The notes beneath the pieces were generated by a model. The model made no database searches. It was given only the letters and a program-made list of their open reading frames with translations, and was not told the origin of the DNA. Position numbers and translations under genes: made by a program. A stretch of DNA of 64,000 bases, from positions 1 through 64,000 of the forward strand of contig NZ_JAOPKC010000011.1 in assembly GCF_025517535.1 (NCBI RefSeq), in the 5' to 3' direction. Numbering within the stretch: position 1 is the first letter of the stretch; every line of letters starts with the position of its first letter. This document shows positions 16,685 to 25,248 of the stretch, in pieces. The stretch comes from Halapricum hydrolyticum (GTDB lineage: Archaea > Halobacteriota > Halobacteria > Halobacteriales > Haloarculaceae).

Positions 16685-17050
16685 TCACAGCACGGCAGCG
16701 AGACCGACGTAGACGTTGCCGGCGACGATGATCGAACCGACGGCGAGCAGCGAACCGAACCAGAGCCGCCAGCCCGGCACGCTCTCGACGAACTCCCGCT
16801 GGGAGAGCAACAGCCCGCCGGTGATCACGACGACCCCGGATTTGACGACGAGCAAGAGAGCCGGGTCGTGTTCGAGGACGGCCTGGATCCACGGATTGGC
16901 TTCGCCGTGGATCGATCCCGTCGCCTCGATGGCCCATAGCGTCGACAACGCGTCACCGACCCCCCACACGAGGACGAGTGCGACGACCAGTCCGACGTAC
17001 TCCGAAATCTGGTGATCGAGTTTCGGCCGTGATATTCGTCGGACAGACAT
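16685..17050 (-). CDS. Small polytopic membrane protein (DUF5658-like)
   Basis: A protein of about 121 residues with three to four hydrophobic helices. These lie at about 18-40, 64-82 and 92-120, separated by an aromatic/acidic loop (GSIHGEANPWIQAVLEHDP). The NPW...LLVVKSG pattern is typical of the uncharacterised DUF5658 membrane family. The start is set at 17050 (MSVRR...), and a frame to 17101 remains open. It is convergent with the BtuF-like gene, with 3 bp between stops. Role unknown. Confidence 0.72.
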   Translation of the reverse strand: MSVRRISRPKLDHQISEYVGLVVALVLVWGVGDALSTLWAIEATGSIHGEANPWIQAVLEHDPALLLVVKSGVVVITGGLLLSQREFVESVPGWRLWFGSLLAVGSIIVAGNVYVGLAAVL

Positions 17051-17161
17051 CGGATTTCCATCCGAAAGGACGGCCAATACTGGTATAAATTCCGGCACCA
17101 AATTATCTATTCTGATAACTAAGGGGAGAAAAGAGAGGATATCGAGGCAGAGCAGGGCCGG

Positions 17162-17983
17162 CTACTCGGAGGGGGCTCGACACCGATCGGCGTATTTGAC
17201 GTCCTCGATGGCAGTGACCGCGGGATCGTCACCGCAGACCGGGCAGTCGGGGTTGCGGCGGAGCGGGACCGTCTCGACGTCCATTCCGGCGGCGTCGACG
17301 TTCCACAGTCGTCCGTCGAGAGTCTCGCCGTACTCGATCAGGAGCTTGATTACTTCGGTGGCCTGGATGGTACCGATCAGCCCGGGGACGACACCAAGGA
17401 CGCCGGCGGTCGCACAGTCCGGCACGGCTCCTTCGGGTGGTGCCTCCGGAAACAGACAGCGGTAGCAGGGCGACCCCTCCTCTCGTTCGAAGGTCGTGAC
17501 CTGCCCCTCGAAGCGATAGACGGCACCGTGTGACAGTGGCGTCTCCGTCAGCACGCACGCGTCGTTGAGCAGGAACCGCGTCCGGAAGTTGTCGGTCGCG
17601 TCGACGACGACGTCGTAGCCGTCGATCAACTCCATCGCGTTGTCCGGCGCGACTCGCAGGTCGTGGGTCTCGACGGTCACATCCGGGTTCAGTTCGGCGA
17701 CGAACTCGGCGGCGCTCTCGACTTTCAGTCGGCCGATGTCGGATTCGCCGTGGACGACCTGGCGCTGGAGGTTGCTCCGTTCGACGCGGTCGTCGTCGAC
17801 GATTCCGAGTCGGCCGACGCCGGCCGCGGCGAGATACTGGACGATCGGCGATCCGAGCCCGCCCGCCCCGACCACGAGGACCGAGCTATTCAGCAGCGCG
17901 GCCTGTCCCGCCGGGCCGACGTGGTCGAGGATGATGTGTCGAGAGTACCGGTCGAGTTGCGTTTGATCGAGCCCGAGTGACAT
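17162..17983 (-). CDS. ubaA: Ubiquitin-like SAMP-activating enzyme E1 (MoeB/ThiF fold)
   Basis: A 273-residue protein. It adenylates the C-terminus of small archaeal modifier proteins for protein conjugation and for sulfur transfer to molybdopterin and tRNA. The nucleotide motif VVGAGGLGSP is at 37-46 and the RSNLQRQ arginine finger region at 69-75. The active-site cysteine is C190 in the PDCATAGVLG motif. The structural zinc is held by CYRC (173, 176) and CPVC (247, 250). No rhodanese domain is present, as is usual for the archaeal form. Confidence 0.93.
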   Translation of the reverse strand: MSLGLDQTQLDRYSRHIILDHVGPAGQAALLNSSVLVVGAGGLGSPIVQYLAAAGVGRLGIVDDDRVERSNLQRQVVHGESDIGRLKVESAAEFVAELNPDVTVETHDLRVAPDNAMELIDGYDVVVDATDNFRTRFLLNDACVLTETPLSHGAVYRFEGQVTTFEREEGSPCYRCLFPEAPPEGAVPDCATAGVLGVVPGLIGTIQATEVIKLLIEYGETLDGRLWNVDAAGMDVETVPLRRNPDCPVCGDDPAVTAIEDVKYADRCRAPSE

Positions 17984-18066
17984 GACGCGGGTTTTGCCCT
18001 CCAGGGCGAATAAACGACCGGATCGACAGCGGGAGAATTATATTCCTCACAATTGTACCCGTCAGT

Positions 18067-18567
18067 ATGGACTGTTCCCGGTGCGGGGGCGACCTAGAGG
18101 TCTACTCGCTGGGCGAGCAGAAAGCCTACGTGTGTGCCGACTGCGGATTCGTCGACACGCCAGTCGAACATGAGGTGCAAACGCGACCGGAGGAGCCGTG
18201 GGAGCGTGCCCTGGAACGGTTTTACCAGAAGCATATCGACAGCGACGCCGCTATCGTCGGCTCCGGAGAGACTGCAGCCCTGGTCGAGGTTGAATCGAAC
18301 GCGGACGACGCGTCTGGCGACCGCTCGGCGAACGAAGAGGGGCGAACAGCAGACGAGAATGACGAACACGGGCAACGAGCGGACGGCGACAAAATAGCGG
18401 ACGAACCCGACGAAAGTGACGAAGCCGATGAATCGACGGACGAAAGTGACGAAGCCGATGAAGCGATCGACGAGAGTGACGAAGCCGATGAAGCGATCGA
18501 CGAGAGTGACGAAGCCGATGAAGCGATCGACGAGAGTGACGAGACGGCGGACAAGAAGGCGCAATAG
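18067..18567 (+). CDS. Zinc-ribbon protein with acidic tandem-repeat tail
   Basis: A 166-residue protein. Residues 1-33 form a four-Cys ribbon (CSRCGG...CADCG, Cys at 3, 6, 22 and 25), followed by a helical segment WERALERFYQKHIDSDAAIV. From about residue 80 on it is low-complexity Asp/Glu/Ser/Ala, ending with near-identical ten-residue units of the DESDEADEAI type. The last four units are encoded by a 30-bp tandem repeat. The ribbon may bind RNA, DNA or a protein, and the tail is presumably disordered. No function is known. It is convergent with the actin-like gene. Confidence 0.8.
   Translation: MDCSRCGGDLEVYSLGEQKAYVCADCGFVDTPVEHEVQTRPEEPWERALERFYQKHIDSDAAIVGSGETAALVEVESNADDASGDRSANEEGRTADENDEHGQRADGDKIADEPDESDEADESTDESDEADEAIDESDEADEAIDESDEADEAIDESDETADKKAQ
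18409..18540 (+). repeat. In-frame 30-bp tandem repeat (about 4.4 units)
   Basis: Units begin at 18409, 18439, 18469, 18499 and partly at 18529. Each opens with gacgaaagtgacgaagccga or its gacgagagtgac variant. Copies three and four are identical. The period is a multiple of three, so copy-number change only lengthens or shortens the acidic tail of the zinc-ribbon protein. Confidence 0.95.
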
Positions 18568-18629
18568 ACCCTATCCTGAACGGCGCGAATACAGGTTGGG
18601 AATAGCCGGAAACCCGAATTTCTAACAGA

Positions 18630-19667
18630 TCAGTCTTCAGCTTCGGCAGCTTCAGGCTCTTCTTCTTCGACTTCTTCCTGTTCGGGCTGTTCTTCGTCCG
18701 ACCGGGCGGCGACCAGTCCACCGCGGGCGACCGAGTACATCGGCTCGTCAGCGTGTGAGACGCCGCTGATCGAGAAGGGGATGTTCGCCTCTTCGAGGTG
18801 TCGCTCGAACAGCTTCGTGAACCCGTCAGGGGTGGACGTGCCACCGGTGACAACGACCGGCACGTCCAGTCCCTCTTCGACGTCTTCCTCGTCGATCTCG
18901 CGCTGGATGAGATCGATGACGTAGTCCAGCAGGTTCTCGTAGTAGATCGACAGCGCGCCCTCGACGCCGCCGACGTCGGTCGTGAAGTCGAGTTCGAAGT
19001 CCTCCTCTTTGATCGAGGTGACCTTGTCGACGGGCGTCCCCGTCGCCTGGGCGGCCTGCTCGTCGATCCAGTCGCCACCGCGGGCGACCGAGAACTTCAT
19101 CACGGGCACCGCGTAGTAGGCCAGACAGACGTTGGTCATCCCGGCACCGAAGCTGATCCCGAGCCCGGTGAAGTCGTTGTCCGCCAGCTCGGAGTAGATG
19201 ACGGCCATCCCCTCGTTGATCGGCTCGGCGTCGTAGCCCATCTCGTCAAGGAAGCTCTCGATCGTCTTCTGGTGGTACAGGGTCGACAGGTCCGAGTCGA
19301 TCGGGTCGGCCGGCGTCGAGAAATAGATCTTCTCGTTTGGATGGTCCGGCGAGCCGACGACCTGCTCGATGATGAGCTTCATCATCGGGATCGCCGACTT
19401 CTCGTCGCTCGAGAGGATCCCGTGTTTCATCGGCCGGCGGGTCTCCTTGTTGAAGATGTTCGCGAAATTCAGCGCGTCGTCGCCGACCACGTACACCTTG
19501 TCGTCCTTACGGATGTGGAGTACGTCCGACCGGCTGAGCATCTGCTCTGCCATGTCGGAGTACTCGATCTCGACGAACGAGTTTCGTTGCTGGACGAAGA
19601 CTGTCTCGTTGCCTTCCTGTTGTGCCGAAATAATGTTCATCGTGCCGACGTCTAGTCCTTTCGCCAT
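18630..19667 (-). CDS. Actin-like ATPase, salactin-type
   Basis: A 345-residue member of the actin/Hsp70/MreB superfamily. The phosphate-1-like region is GLDVGTMNIISA at the N-terminus, the adenosine/phosphate-2 part is LGISFGAGMTNVCLAY (about 170-185), and the adenosine-binding motif is VVVTGGTSTPDGF (about 265-277). The tail after about residue 320 is strongly acidic. The closest known relative I recall is salactin of Halobacterium, a dynamically unstable polar filament protein. A TATA-like ttttatta lies 25-32 bp upstream. The membrane protein gene immediately upstream is a candidate partner (inference). Confidence 0.82.
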   Translation of the reverse strand: MAKGLDVGTMNIISAQQEGNETVFVQQRNSFVEIEYSDMAEQMLSRSDVLHIRKDDKVYVVGDDALNFANIFNKETRRPMKHGILSSDEKSAIPMMKLIIEQVVGSPDHPNEKIYFSTPADPIDSDLSTLYHQKTIESFLDEMGYDAEPINEGMAVIYSELADNDFTGLGISFGAGMTNVCLAYYAVPVMKFSVARGGDWIDEQAAQATGTPVDKVTSIKEEDFELDFTTDVGGVEGALSIYYENLLDYVIDLIQREIDEEDVEEGLDVPVVVTGGTSTPDGFTKLFERHLEEANIPFSISGVSHADEPMYSVARGGLVAARSDEEQPEQEEVEEEEPEAAEAED

Positions 19668-19780
19668 GTTCTGGACATCTAAGGGCGGTCTAATAAAACT
19701 ATGTGAAACAGTCTAAATAGATTATGACTGTAATTTTTTCTTGACTGAAATCGAGGGTGTGAGAGTATGTACCGGCGGAT

Positions 19781-20704
19781 TTACCGAGACCGGCCGCCGA
19801 GGAACGCTTTGATTTTTGCGAAGAGCCCTTCGCTGGATTCTGTGACGGCTTTCGACTGCTGTTCTTCCTTGCGGCGCTGTCTGAGTTCGTTGAGTTTCGT
19901 GGTCTGATCGTCTACCGTCGATGTCGAGGTGGCAGTCTTCTTTTCGCCGCCTTTCAGCGCCTTCAGGCCCTGTACCTGCGTATCGGTCGAGGAAGAGCTG
20001 GTGATCCGCTCGGCGTCGACATCCATCCCGGAGAGGTCGTAGTCGGCGTCGCCCATATCGAGCGTTAGTGATTGGCCCTCGTGACGCTCGACGCCGCCCC
20101 ACGTGATGTCGACGTCCGACATCGCTTCCTCGATGTCCTGGCGGATCTCCTCGTCGGTGTAGGACTCTGTGGGTTCGGGCTCCTCCATCGGCTCGATGTC
20201 GGCCGGGCTGGGCTTGGCGCGCTCGATCTGGTGGGCGACCAGTGCCGCACCGGTCGAGACGAGTACCAGTGCCATCCCGATCGCATACGCGAGGACGACG
20301 TGGATAGTGTACTCCGCACCTTCGACGTTGAACTCCCAGGGATAGAGGTACGCGAACCCGCCGACGGCGACGACAGTAATCACCGTTCCGAGGAGGCCAG
20401 TATAGACTGCCCGGGCATCGACCGGCAGTAGCACCAGTACGCCGAGCAGCAGCGTCGGGACGGACAGCATCCCCATCGAGAAGGCGATCTCGCGGAACAG
20501 CCAGAACGTGTCGCTCCCGTGCTCGAACGCGGCCCCAGTCAGGAAGAACACGAGCCCGAACGCCGCCAGCGCGATCCCGCCGAAGAACAGTCCGAACCCG
20601 AGGTACACGTCGATCTGATCGTCGGGTTCGCCAATGTACTGCCGGTACAACTCGAAGAGAACGTTGTCCGGGAGGTCCTCGTCAGAGGGGTCGTCGTCTG
20701 CCAT
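19781..20704 (-). CDS. Polytopic membrane protein with long cytoplasmic tail (DUF7139-like)
   Basis: A 307-residue protein. Five to six hydrophobic helices occupy about residues 36-160. An acidic, low-complexity tail of about 145 residues follows. It contains the TDEEIRQDIEEAMSDVDITW segment and a basic amphipathic C-terminus (KLNELRQRRKEEQQ..., FAKIKAFLGGRSR). It lies 113 bp upstream of the salactin-like gene on the same strand. A TATA-like aataatta is found 25-36 bp before the ATG. It resembles uncharacterised haloarchaeal membrane proteins. A scaffold or anchor role for the actin homologue is only a suggestion. Confidence 0.78.
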   Translation of the reverse strand: MADDDPSDEDLPDNVLFELYRQYIGEPDDQIDVYLGFGLFFGGIALAAFGLVFFLTGAAFEHGSDTFWLFREIAFSMGMLSVPTLLLGVLVLLPVDARAVYTGLLGTVITVVAVGGFAYLYPWEFNVEGAEYTIHVVLAYAIGMALVLVSTGAALVAHQIERAKPSPADIEPMEEPEPTESYTDEEIRQDIEEAMSDVDITWGGVERHEGQSLTLDMGDADYDLSGMDVDAERITSSSSTDTQVQGLKALKGGEKKTATSTSTVDDQTTKLNELRQRRKEEQQSKAVTESSEGLFAKIKAFLGGRSR

Positions 20705-21016
20705 TAAACTGTGTTTCCCGCCCCTGTGTAATTATTGTTCCCCCAAATGTGCCCGTTCCAGTAGTAAAATATTACGTATAGTTCCGAATGCGATTATATG
20801 CGAGCAGGGGACGGAACGGTGGCCGATTCGAGGGGCCGCGGGACGTTCGGGCGGGAAGGACAGGGCCACCGAATCTGAGGAAACGGGGGATCAGTCAGGA
20901 AGACAGGGAGTCACAGCGAGCGTCATCCCGGTGGCGGTCGATGCGGAACAGAGCTACGACGATTACGTCCAGACGGTTTCAACAGCTTTGTATCGGGCCC
21001 CTTCTGAAGGACGGGT
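20705..21016. promoter_or_regulatory. Intergenic region between divergent genes
   Basis: About 312 bp. The left side carries an AT-rich patch with the TATA-like element of the membrane protein gene. The middle contains ttcggaatagt-like and gtaaaatattacgtatag stretches without a clear palindrome. The right side leads to the oxidoreductase ATG at 21017. Open frames crossing this region are overlapping artefacts. No RNA gene was recognised. Confidence 0.4.
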
Positions 21017-22177
21017 ATGGCTGCGCACGTCGTCGTCCTGGGCTCGGGATACGCCGGTGCTGGTGCGATCAAGAGCCTCGAGGACGAATTACGCGGACAA
21101 GCGGATATCACGTGGATCTCCGAGGTCGACTACCACCTCGTATTGCACGAGGTGCACCGCTGCATCAGCGATCCGACCGTCCAGGAGAAGATCACGATCC
21201 CGGTCGAGGAGATCAAGTCCCCGAGTACGCGCTTCGTGGAGGGTCACGTCGAAAACGTGGACGTCGACGGTCGGGAGGTCGAGCTGGCGGACGAGCGGAC
21301 GATCGACTACGACTACCTGCTCGTTGCGATCGGGAGCGAAACTGCGTTTTTCGGGCTCGACGGACTCAAAAAACACGCACATACGCTGAAGAGCCTTGAC
21401 GACGCCCTCGGGATCCACGACGCGATCCGGGACGCGGCACGGGAGGCGAGCCACGACGACCCTGCCCGCGTGATCGTCGGCGGTGCCGGACTCTCCGGAA
21501 TACAGGCCGCCGGCGAGATCGCGCGGTTTCGCGACGAGGTCGACGCCCCGCTGGACGTCGTGCTAGTCGAGGCTCTTGACTCCATTCTCCCGAACAGCGA
21601 CAGTGAACTCCAGGAAGCGCTGCGTCGCCGCCTGAAGGAACGAAACGTTCGGATGAAGACAGGCGAGTTCATCCGTGCGGCCGACGAGGACTCGGTGACG
21701 GTCGGCGACGAACGGGTCGGCTACGACGTGCTCGTCTGGACCGGGGGCATCACCGGTCGCAAGGAGATGGCGAACGTCGACCTCGAGAAAGACCACGACT
21801 CCAATCGCGTCAAAGTCGAAACGACGTTCCAGGCCGACGACGATCGCGTGTTCGCGATCGGCGACGCCGCACTCGTCGAACAGCCGTCCGGCGAGCCGGT
21901 CCCGCCGAACGCGCAGGCCGCCTGGGACGCCGCCGAGGTCGCCGGCGAGAACGTCGCTCGCGCGATCCGGGGGCAGCCACTCCAGGCCTGGACCTACAAA
22001 GACAAAGGGACGGCAATCTCCATCGGTGAGGACGCCGTCGCACACGACGTGCTGAACATCCCGATCTCGACGTTCGACGGATTCCCCGCCCGTTTGCTGA
22101 AAAAGGCGATCGCCGTCCGGTGGATCGCCGACATCACGTCCCCGTCACGTGCGATCGCCGCCTGGGGCGATATGTAG
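21017..22177 (+). CDS. FAD-dependent NAD(P)H dehydrogenase, NDH-2 type
   Basis: A 386-residue pyridine nucleotide-disulfide oxidoreductase fold protein. The FAD dinucleotide motif VVLGSGYAGAGA is at about 5-16, and the NAD(P) motif VIVGGAGLSGIQAAGEIA at about 151-168. The second FAD motif with the catalytic Asp is VFAIGDAAL (about 278-286), and the PPNAQAAWDAAEVAGEN helix follows. This layout matches type II NADH:quinone dehydrogenases, which feed electrons to menaquinone without pumping protons. The C-terminus has an amphipathic segment for membrane attachment. Sulfide:quinone reductase is less likely because the redox Cys pair is absent. Confidence 0.85.
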   Translation: MAAHVVVLGSGYAGAGAIKSLEDELRGQADITWISEVDYHLVLHEVHRCISDPTVQEKITIPVEEIKSPSTRFVEGHVENVDVDGREVELADERTIDYDYLLVAIGSETAFFGLDGLKKHAHTLKSLDDALGIHDAIRDAAREASHDDPARVIVGGAGLSGIQAAGEIARFRDEVDAPLDVVLVEALDSILPNSDSELQEALRRRLKERNVRMKTGEFIRAADEDSVTVGDERVGYDVLVWTGGITGRKEMANVDLEKDHDSNRVKVETTFQADDDRVFAIGDAALVEQPSGEPVPPNAQAAWDAAEVAGENVARAIRGQPLQAWTYKDKGTAISIGEDAVAHDVLNIPISTFDGFPARLLKKAIAVRWIADITSPSRAIAAWGDM

Positions 22178-22312
22178 GCTGCTATCGTCTGTGCGTTCGG
22201 ATAGATATTCTGCAGACGGGACGTCGAATGCCTTCGAAACCGCACAGCCGGCAGCCCAGAGTGGAGCGTCGCAGGTCGTGAGACTTATTCCGTCCCGCAC
22301 GTAGGTGTGGAT

Positions 22313-22597
22313 ATGGATCTGCGGGTCATCGAGAAAGAGGACAACGCGCTCTCTATCGAGATCGCGGGCGAGGATCACACCTTCATGAACGTACTCAAGG
22401 GGGCACTGCTGGAGACCGACGGCGTCGCCGCCGCGACCTACGACATGAACCCCGAGCAGTCGGGCGGGCAGACCGACCCGGTGTTGACGATCAAGACCGA
22501 GGACGGCACCGACGCGCTCGACGCACTGGAAGCCGGAACCGACCGTGTCATCGAGAAGACGGACGCGCTGACCGAGGCTTACGAGTCCGCAGCCTGA
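22313..22597 (+). CDS. rpoL: DNA-directed RNA polymerase subunit Rpo11 (L)
   Basis: A 94-residue protein homologous to eukaryotic RPB11. It forms a heterodimer with Rpo3 in the polymerase assembly platform. The family signature is seen as LSIEIAGEDHTFMNVLKGAL (about residues 13-32), followed by an Asp/Glu-rich strand and the C-terminal helix region. The ATG at 22313 is preferred to the GTG at 22307 because it matches the family N-terminus (MDLRVIEKED). The 3' end overlaps the convergent zinc-ribbon/CAP-like gene by 19 bp. Confidence 0.93.
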   Translation: MDLRVIEKEDNALSIEIAGEDHTFMNVLKGALLETDGVAAATYDMNPEQSGGQTDPVLTIKTEDGTDALDALEAGTDRVIEKTDALTEAYESAA

Positions 22598-23403
22598 CAG
22601 AACGCGACGGTGACGAACACGCGGTCGTCTGGGCCTGCGTGCGCGTCGATCCCGACGCTCTGGATGGGATCTGACTGGTTACTCATCACAAACTGAGCCA
22701 GGAGTTCTCGTGCGACCGTCTCGGGTTCAGTATCGTCGGCGACAGCCATCGGAGTCTCTGCTTGCTGTATCGTCACTGATCCAGAACACTGTGAGTCGAA
22801 TTGCCGGATCTGATCGCCGGTTATCTCTTCGTTTTCGTCAGTGTAGTCGTTTTTCACCAGCCGCTGGTTGACATAGGTCGCCATCGAATCCAGCCCGTCA
22901 GTGCGATCCAGCGGCGACTCGCGCCCGTCGTTCAGTTCAGTGAGGACTGCCGCTTCGACGTCGGCCAGCGAGAGGTCACCGACTGCTGTTTCGTTGCCGG
23001 GCACGTCCTCGACGCTGGGTGGCCCCTGCGGCGTGAGTCCGGGGACGTCGACGACGCCGAGGTACCCGAGGACGCCGACAGTCACGATCGCGATCACGAC
23101 CAGTGCCGCCCCCGCTTCGAACCGACCGGCGAGGTCGGCATAGCCTGGGGTCTCGCCGGTCTCGAAGTCGCCGTAGTCGAGCGGTTGCTTCTCGAAGGTC
23201 GTCCCGCCACAGCGACTGCACGGCGGGTTGTTGCGCTGGTGGTGACGGCCGCAGTCCACACAGGCCCAGACGAACTGCTCGCGCTCCTCGTCGGCGGTCG
23301 CCTGCGGGACGACTGCGCGCTCGAATCGGTGGTGCCCACAATTGTCACACGGCGGATCGTTGCGCTCGTGGGGTTTGCCACACTGTGGGCAGCGCCATTT
23401 CAC
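22579..23403 (-). CDS. Double zinc-ribbon, single-TM protein with degenerate CAP/SCP-like domain
   Basis: A 274-residue protein. Two zinc ribbons lie at about 5-23 (CPQCG...CDNCG) and 48-66 (CVDCG...CSRCGG), with similar spacing and both followed by RNDPP or RNNPP. A transmembrane helix spans about 94-114. The outer C-terminal part (about 140-270) has a start like CAP/SCP domains (VEAAVLTELNDGRESPL..., DGLDSMATYVNQRLV), but lacks the catalytic-type His pairs. So it may be a binding domain only. Cytoplasmic ribbons plus an exported domain suggest a membrane-anchored receptor or scaffold. The function is unknown. Confidence 0.75.
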   Translation of the reverse strand: MKWRCPQCGKPHERNDPPCDNCGHHRFERAVVPQATADEEREQFVWACVDCGRHHQRNNPPCSRCGGTTFEKQPLDYGDFETGETPGYADLAGRFEAGAALVVIAIVTVGVLGYLGVVDVPGLTPQGPPSVEDVPGNETAVGDLSLADVEAAVLTELNDGRESPLDRTDGLDSMATYVNQRLVKNDYTDENEEITGDQIRQFDSQCSGSVTIQQAETPMAVADDTEPETVARELLAQFVMSNQSDPIQSVGIDAHAGPDDRVFVTVAFCQAADS

Positions 23404-23708
23404 GACTCGGATTCGGGGCCGGTCCGTAATAAACGGGACGGCACGAGATCGTTCGGAACGATCAGATCCCGGCTGTGAAATCGAACTCCGCCGCCCGGCC
23501 GGGGTAGATATGCCTCCGACAGGCTGTCATAAACCCGATCACTCGAAACTCACGATTGTGGTGTTCAAGGTATTCGTCGGCAAACGCATCCCCGCACAGC
23601 ACCGCGACCGCCACGCGCCTCCCCAGCCGATTCGTTCACTCATCCCTCGCGCAGTTTCGTCGCGGTACGAGACCGCGACAGCGCGCGCCACCGCTGGATG
23701 GTCGTCTT
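23404..23708. promoter_or_regulatory. Intergenic region with 17-nt perfect inverted repeat
   Basis: About 305 bp between the CAP-like gene start (23403) and the hisF stop (23709). It holds the inverted repeat gatcgttcggaacgatc at 23447-23463, which lies 44-60 bp upstream of the CAP-like gene's ATG and could be an operator. Nothing else was recognised; open frames across it are of random character. Confidence 0.45.
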
Positions 23709-24521
23709 TTATAGCCGGACAGGCACACCGCGCTCGTCCAGATACTCCTTTGTCTCCTGGATCGAGTATTCACCGAAGTGGAAGATCGAGGCCGCCAGTC
23801 CGGCGTCGGCGTCGGCCTCGGTGAACACCTCGTACATGTCTTCGGGGCCGCCACAGCCAGAGGAGGCGATCACGGGCGTCGAAACGGTGTCGGTGACGGC
23901 CTTCGTCAGCGGGATGTCGTATCCCTCCTTGGTGCCGTCGGCGTCGATCGAGTTGACGAACAGCTCGCCGGCACCGCGCTCCTCGGCTTCCTGGACCCAC
24001 TCGATGACGTCCATGTCCGTCCCCTCGCGACCGCCCTTGACGGTGCACTCGAACCAGGCTGACTCGCCGTCGATGTCGACGTAATGTTCGCCCTGTTCGT
24101 CGAACCGCCGGCGGGCGTCGACGCTGATGACGATACACTGGTTGCCGAAGGCCCGCGCACCTTCTTCGATCAGTTCGGGGTTCGCGATCGCACCGGAATT
24201 GATCGAGACCTTGTCCGCGCCGGCACGCAGCGTTTCTTTGATGTCCTCCCGGGTACGGATACCGCCACCGACCGTCAGCGGGATGAACACCTCGTCAGCG
24301 ACCTGTTCGACCGTCTCGAGCATCGTCGCTCGTCCCTCGGCAGAAGCCGTGATGTCCAAGAAGACGAACTCGTCGGCCCCGGCCTCGTTGTAGCGTTTCG
24401 CCATCTCGACCGGATCGCCCGTGTACTGCAGGTCCTCGAAGTTGACCCCCGTGTATACCGCCGCGTTCCCGTCCTCGTCGAGATCCACGTCGATGCAGGG
24501 GATGATCCGTTTGGTGAGCAT
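23709..24521 (-). CDS. hisF: Imidazole glycerol phosphate synthase, cyclase subunit
   Basis: A 270-residue (beta/alpha)8 enzyme of histidine biosynthesis. It turns PRFAR plus ammonia into imidazole glycerol phosphate and AICAR, working with HisH. Catalytic Asp residues are in the KRIIPCIDVDL start (D11) and the VISVDARRR stretch (about D132). Two phosphate-binding motifs are seen, LTVGGGIRT (about 81-89) and ASSGCGGPEDM (about 222-232). The start is the ATG at 24521, matching the family. No other his gene is adjacent, so histidine genes are scattered in this genome. Confidence 0.97.
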   Translation of the reverse strand: MLTKRIIPCIDVDLDEDGNAAVYTGVNFEDLQYTGDPVEMAKRYNEAGADEFVFLDITASAEGRATMLETVEQVADEVFIPLTVGGGIRTREDIKETLRAGADKVSINSGAIANPELIEEGARAFGNQCIVISVDARRRFDEQGEHYVDIDGESAWFECTVKGGREGTDMDVIEWVQEAEERGAGELFVNSIDADGTKEGYDIPLTKAVTDTVSTPVIASSGCGGPEDMYEVFTEADADAGLAASIFHFGEYSIQETKEYLDERGVPVRL

Positions 24522-24577
24522 GCTCCTGTCCGTTGGTTCGATAGAGACGGGTATGACGGTTTCGCTCGGCCGATCTC

Positions 24578-25147
24578 TCACCGGGCCCACGTGGCGAGGA
24601 AACCACCGATCGCGCCCGCGACGGCGGGGGCGGCGACGCCGACGAGAGCGATCGTGACGAGCTGATTCATCACGACCGTCGGCCGTCCGAGATCGACGAG
24701 CAGTTCCAGCGCGAGTGCACCGAGAACCACCGTCGGCGCGTATCCGAGCGTGACGGCCGCGCCTCGAACTGCGCCGTCGGTCGCTCCGGTCTCACGCGCT
24801 GCAGCGGCCAGCCGCCAGCCCGAGGCCACGAGCACGGCGGCGACGATCGCGACGTACGTCGCCTCCGGGAGCGCGTCGTACCGCGCCAGTACCGTGGCGA
24901 GCCATATCGGAGGGTCGTAGGCGCCCGGATGCGCCGCGTAAAAGGTGCCGCCGAGCACCGCGAGTATGCCGTCGGCCCCGTCAGGCCGCAGGTAGAGGCG
25001 AAACCCGGCCGTACTGCGATGGATCTCGAACAGTCGGACGAGCGCTGTGAGGACGAACGCGAGCGCGCCAGCCCCGACCCCTGCGAGAAGTCCGCGCCGC
25101 GGGGAGCCGTCCGGGAGTGAAGCGACCGGCAGTCGGTTTCGCCACAT
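24578..25147 (-). CDS. Polytopic membrane protein, unknown
   Basis: A 189-residue protein with about five hydrophobic helices at roughly 20-40, 62-88, 95-118, 128-150 and 158-185, joined by short loops. It has several Gly/Ala-rich stretches (LLAGVGAGALAFVLTALV and APAVAGAIGGFLATW). No transporter signature is seen. It lies 56 bp upstream of hisF on the same strand, but nothing links their roles. It probably belongs to one of the uncharacterised haloarchaeal membrane families. Confidence 0.7.
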   Translation of the reverse strand: MWRNRLPVASLPDGSPRRGLLAGVGAGALAFVLTALVRLFEIHRSTAGFRLYLRPDGADGILAVLGGTFYAAHPGAYDPPIWLATVLARYDALPEATYVAIVAAVLVASGWRLAAAARETGATDGAVRGAAVTLGYAPTVVLGALALELLVDLGRPTVVMNQLVTIALVGVAAPAVAGAIGGFLATWAR

Positions 25148-25248
25148 ACGTGTCCAGAGAGGGACATCGACAAAGAGACCATCGGTGTGTCCGTCGGAGG
25201 GGTTCGTCGTCCGACATCTAGAAGGGATCCGCGATCAAACGACGGCAC

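Noticed and set aside
20788..21399. Plus-strand 203-codon frame upstream of and inside the oxidoreductase gene
   Set aside because: It overlaps the oxidoreductase in a different frame and is Arg-rich. The oxidoreductase frame has the FAD motifs.
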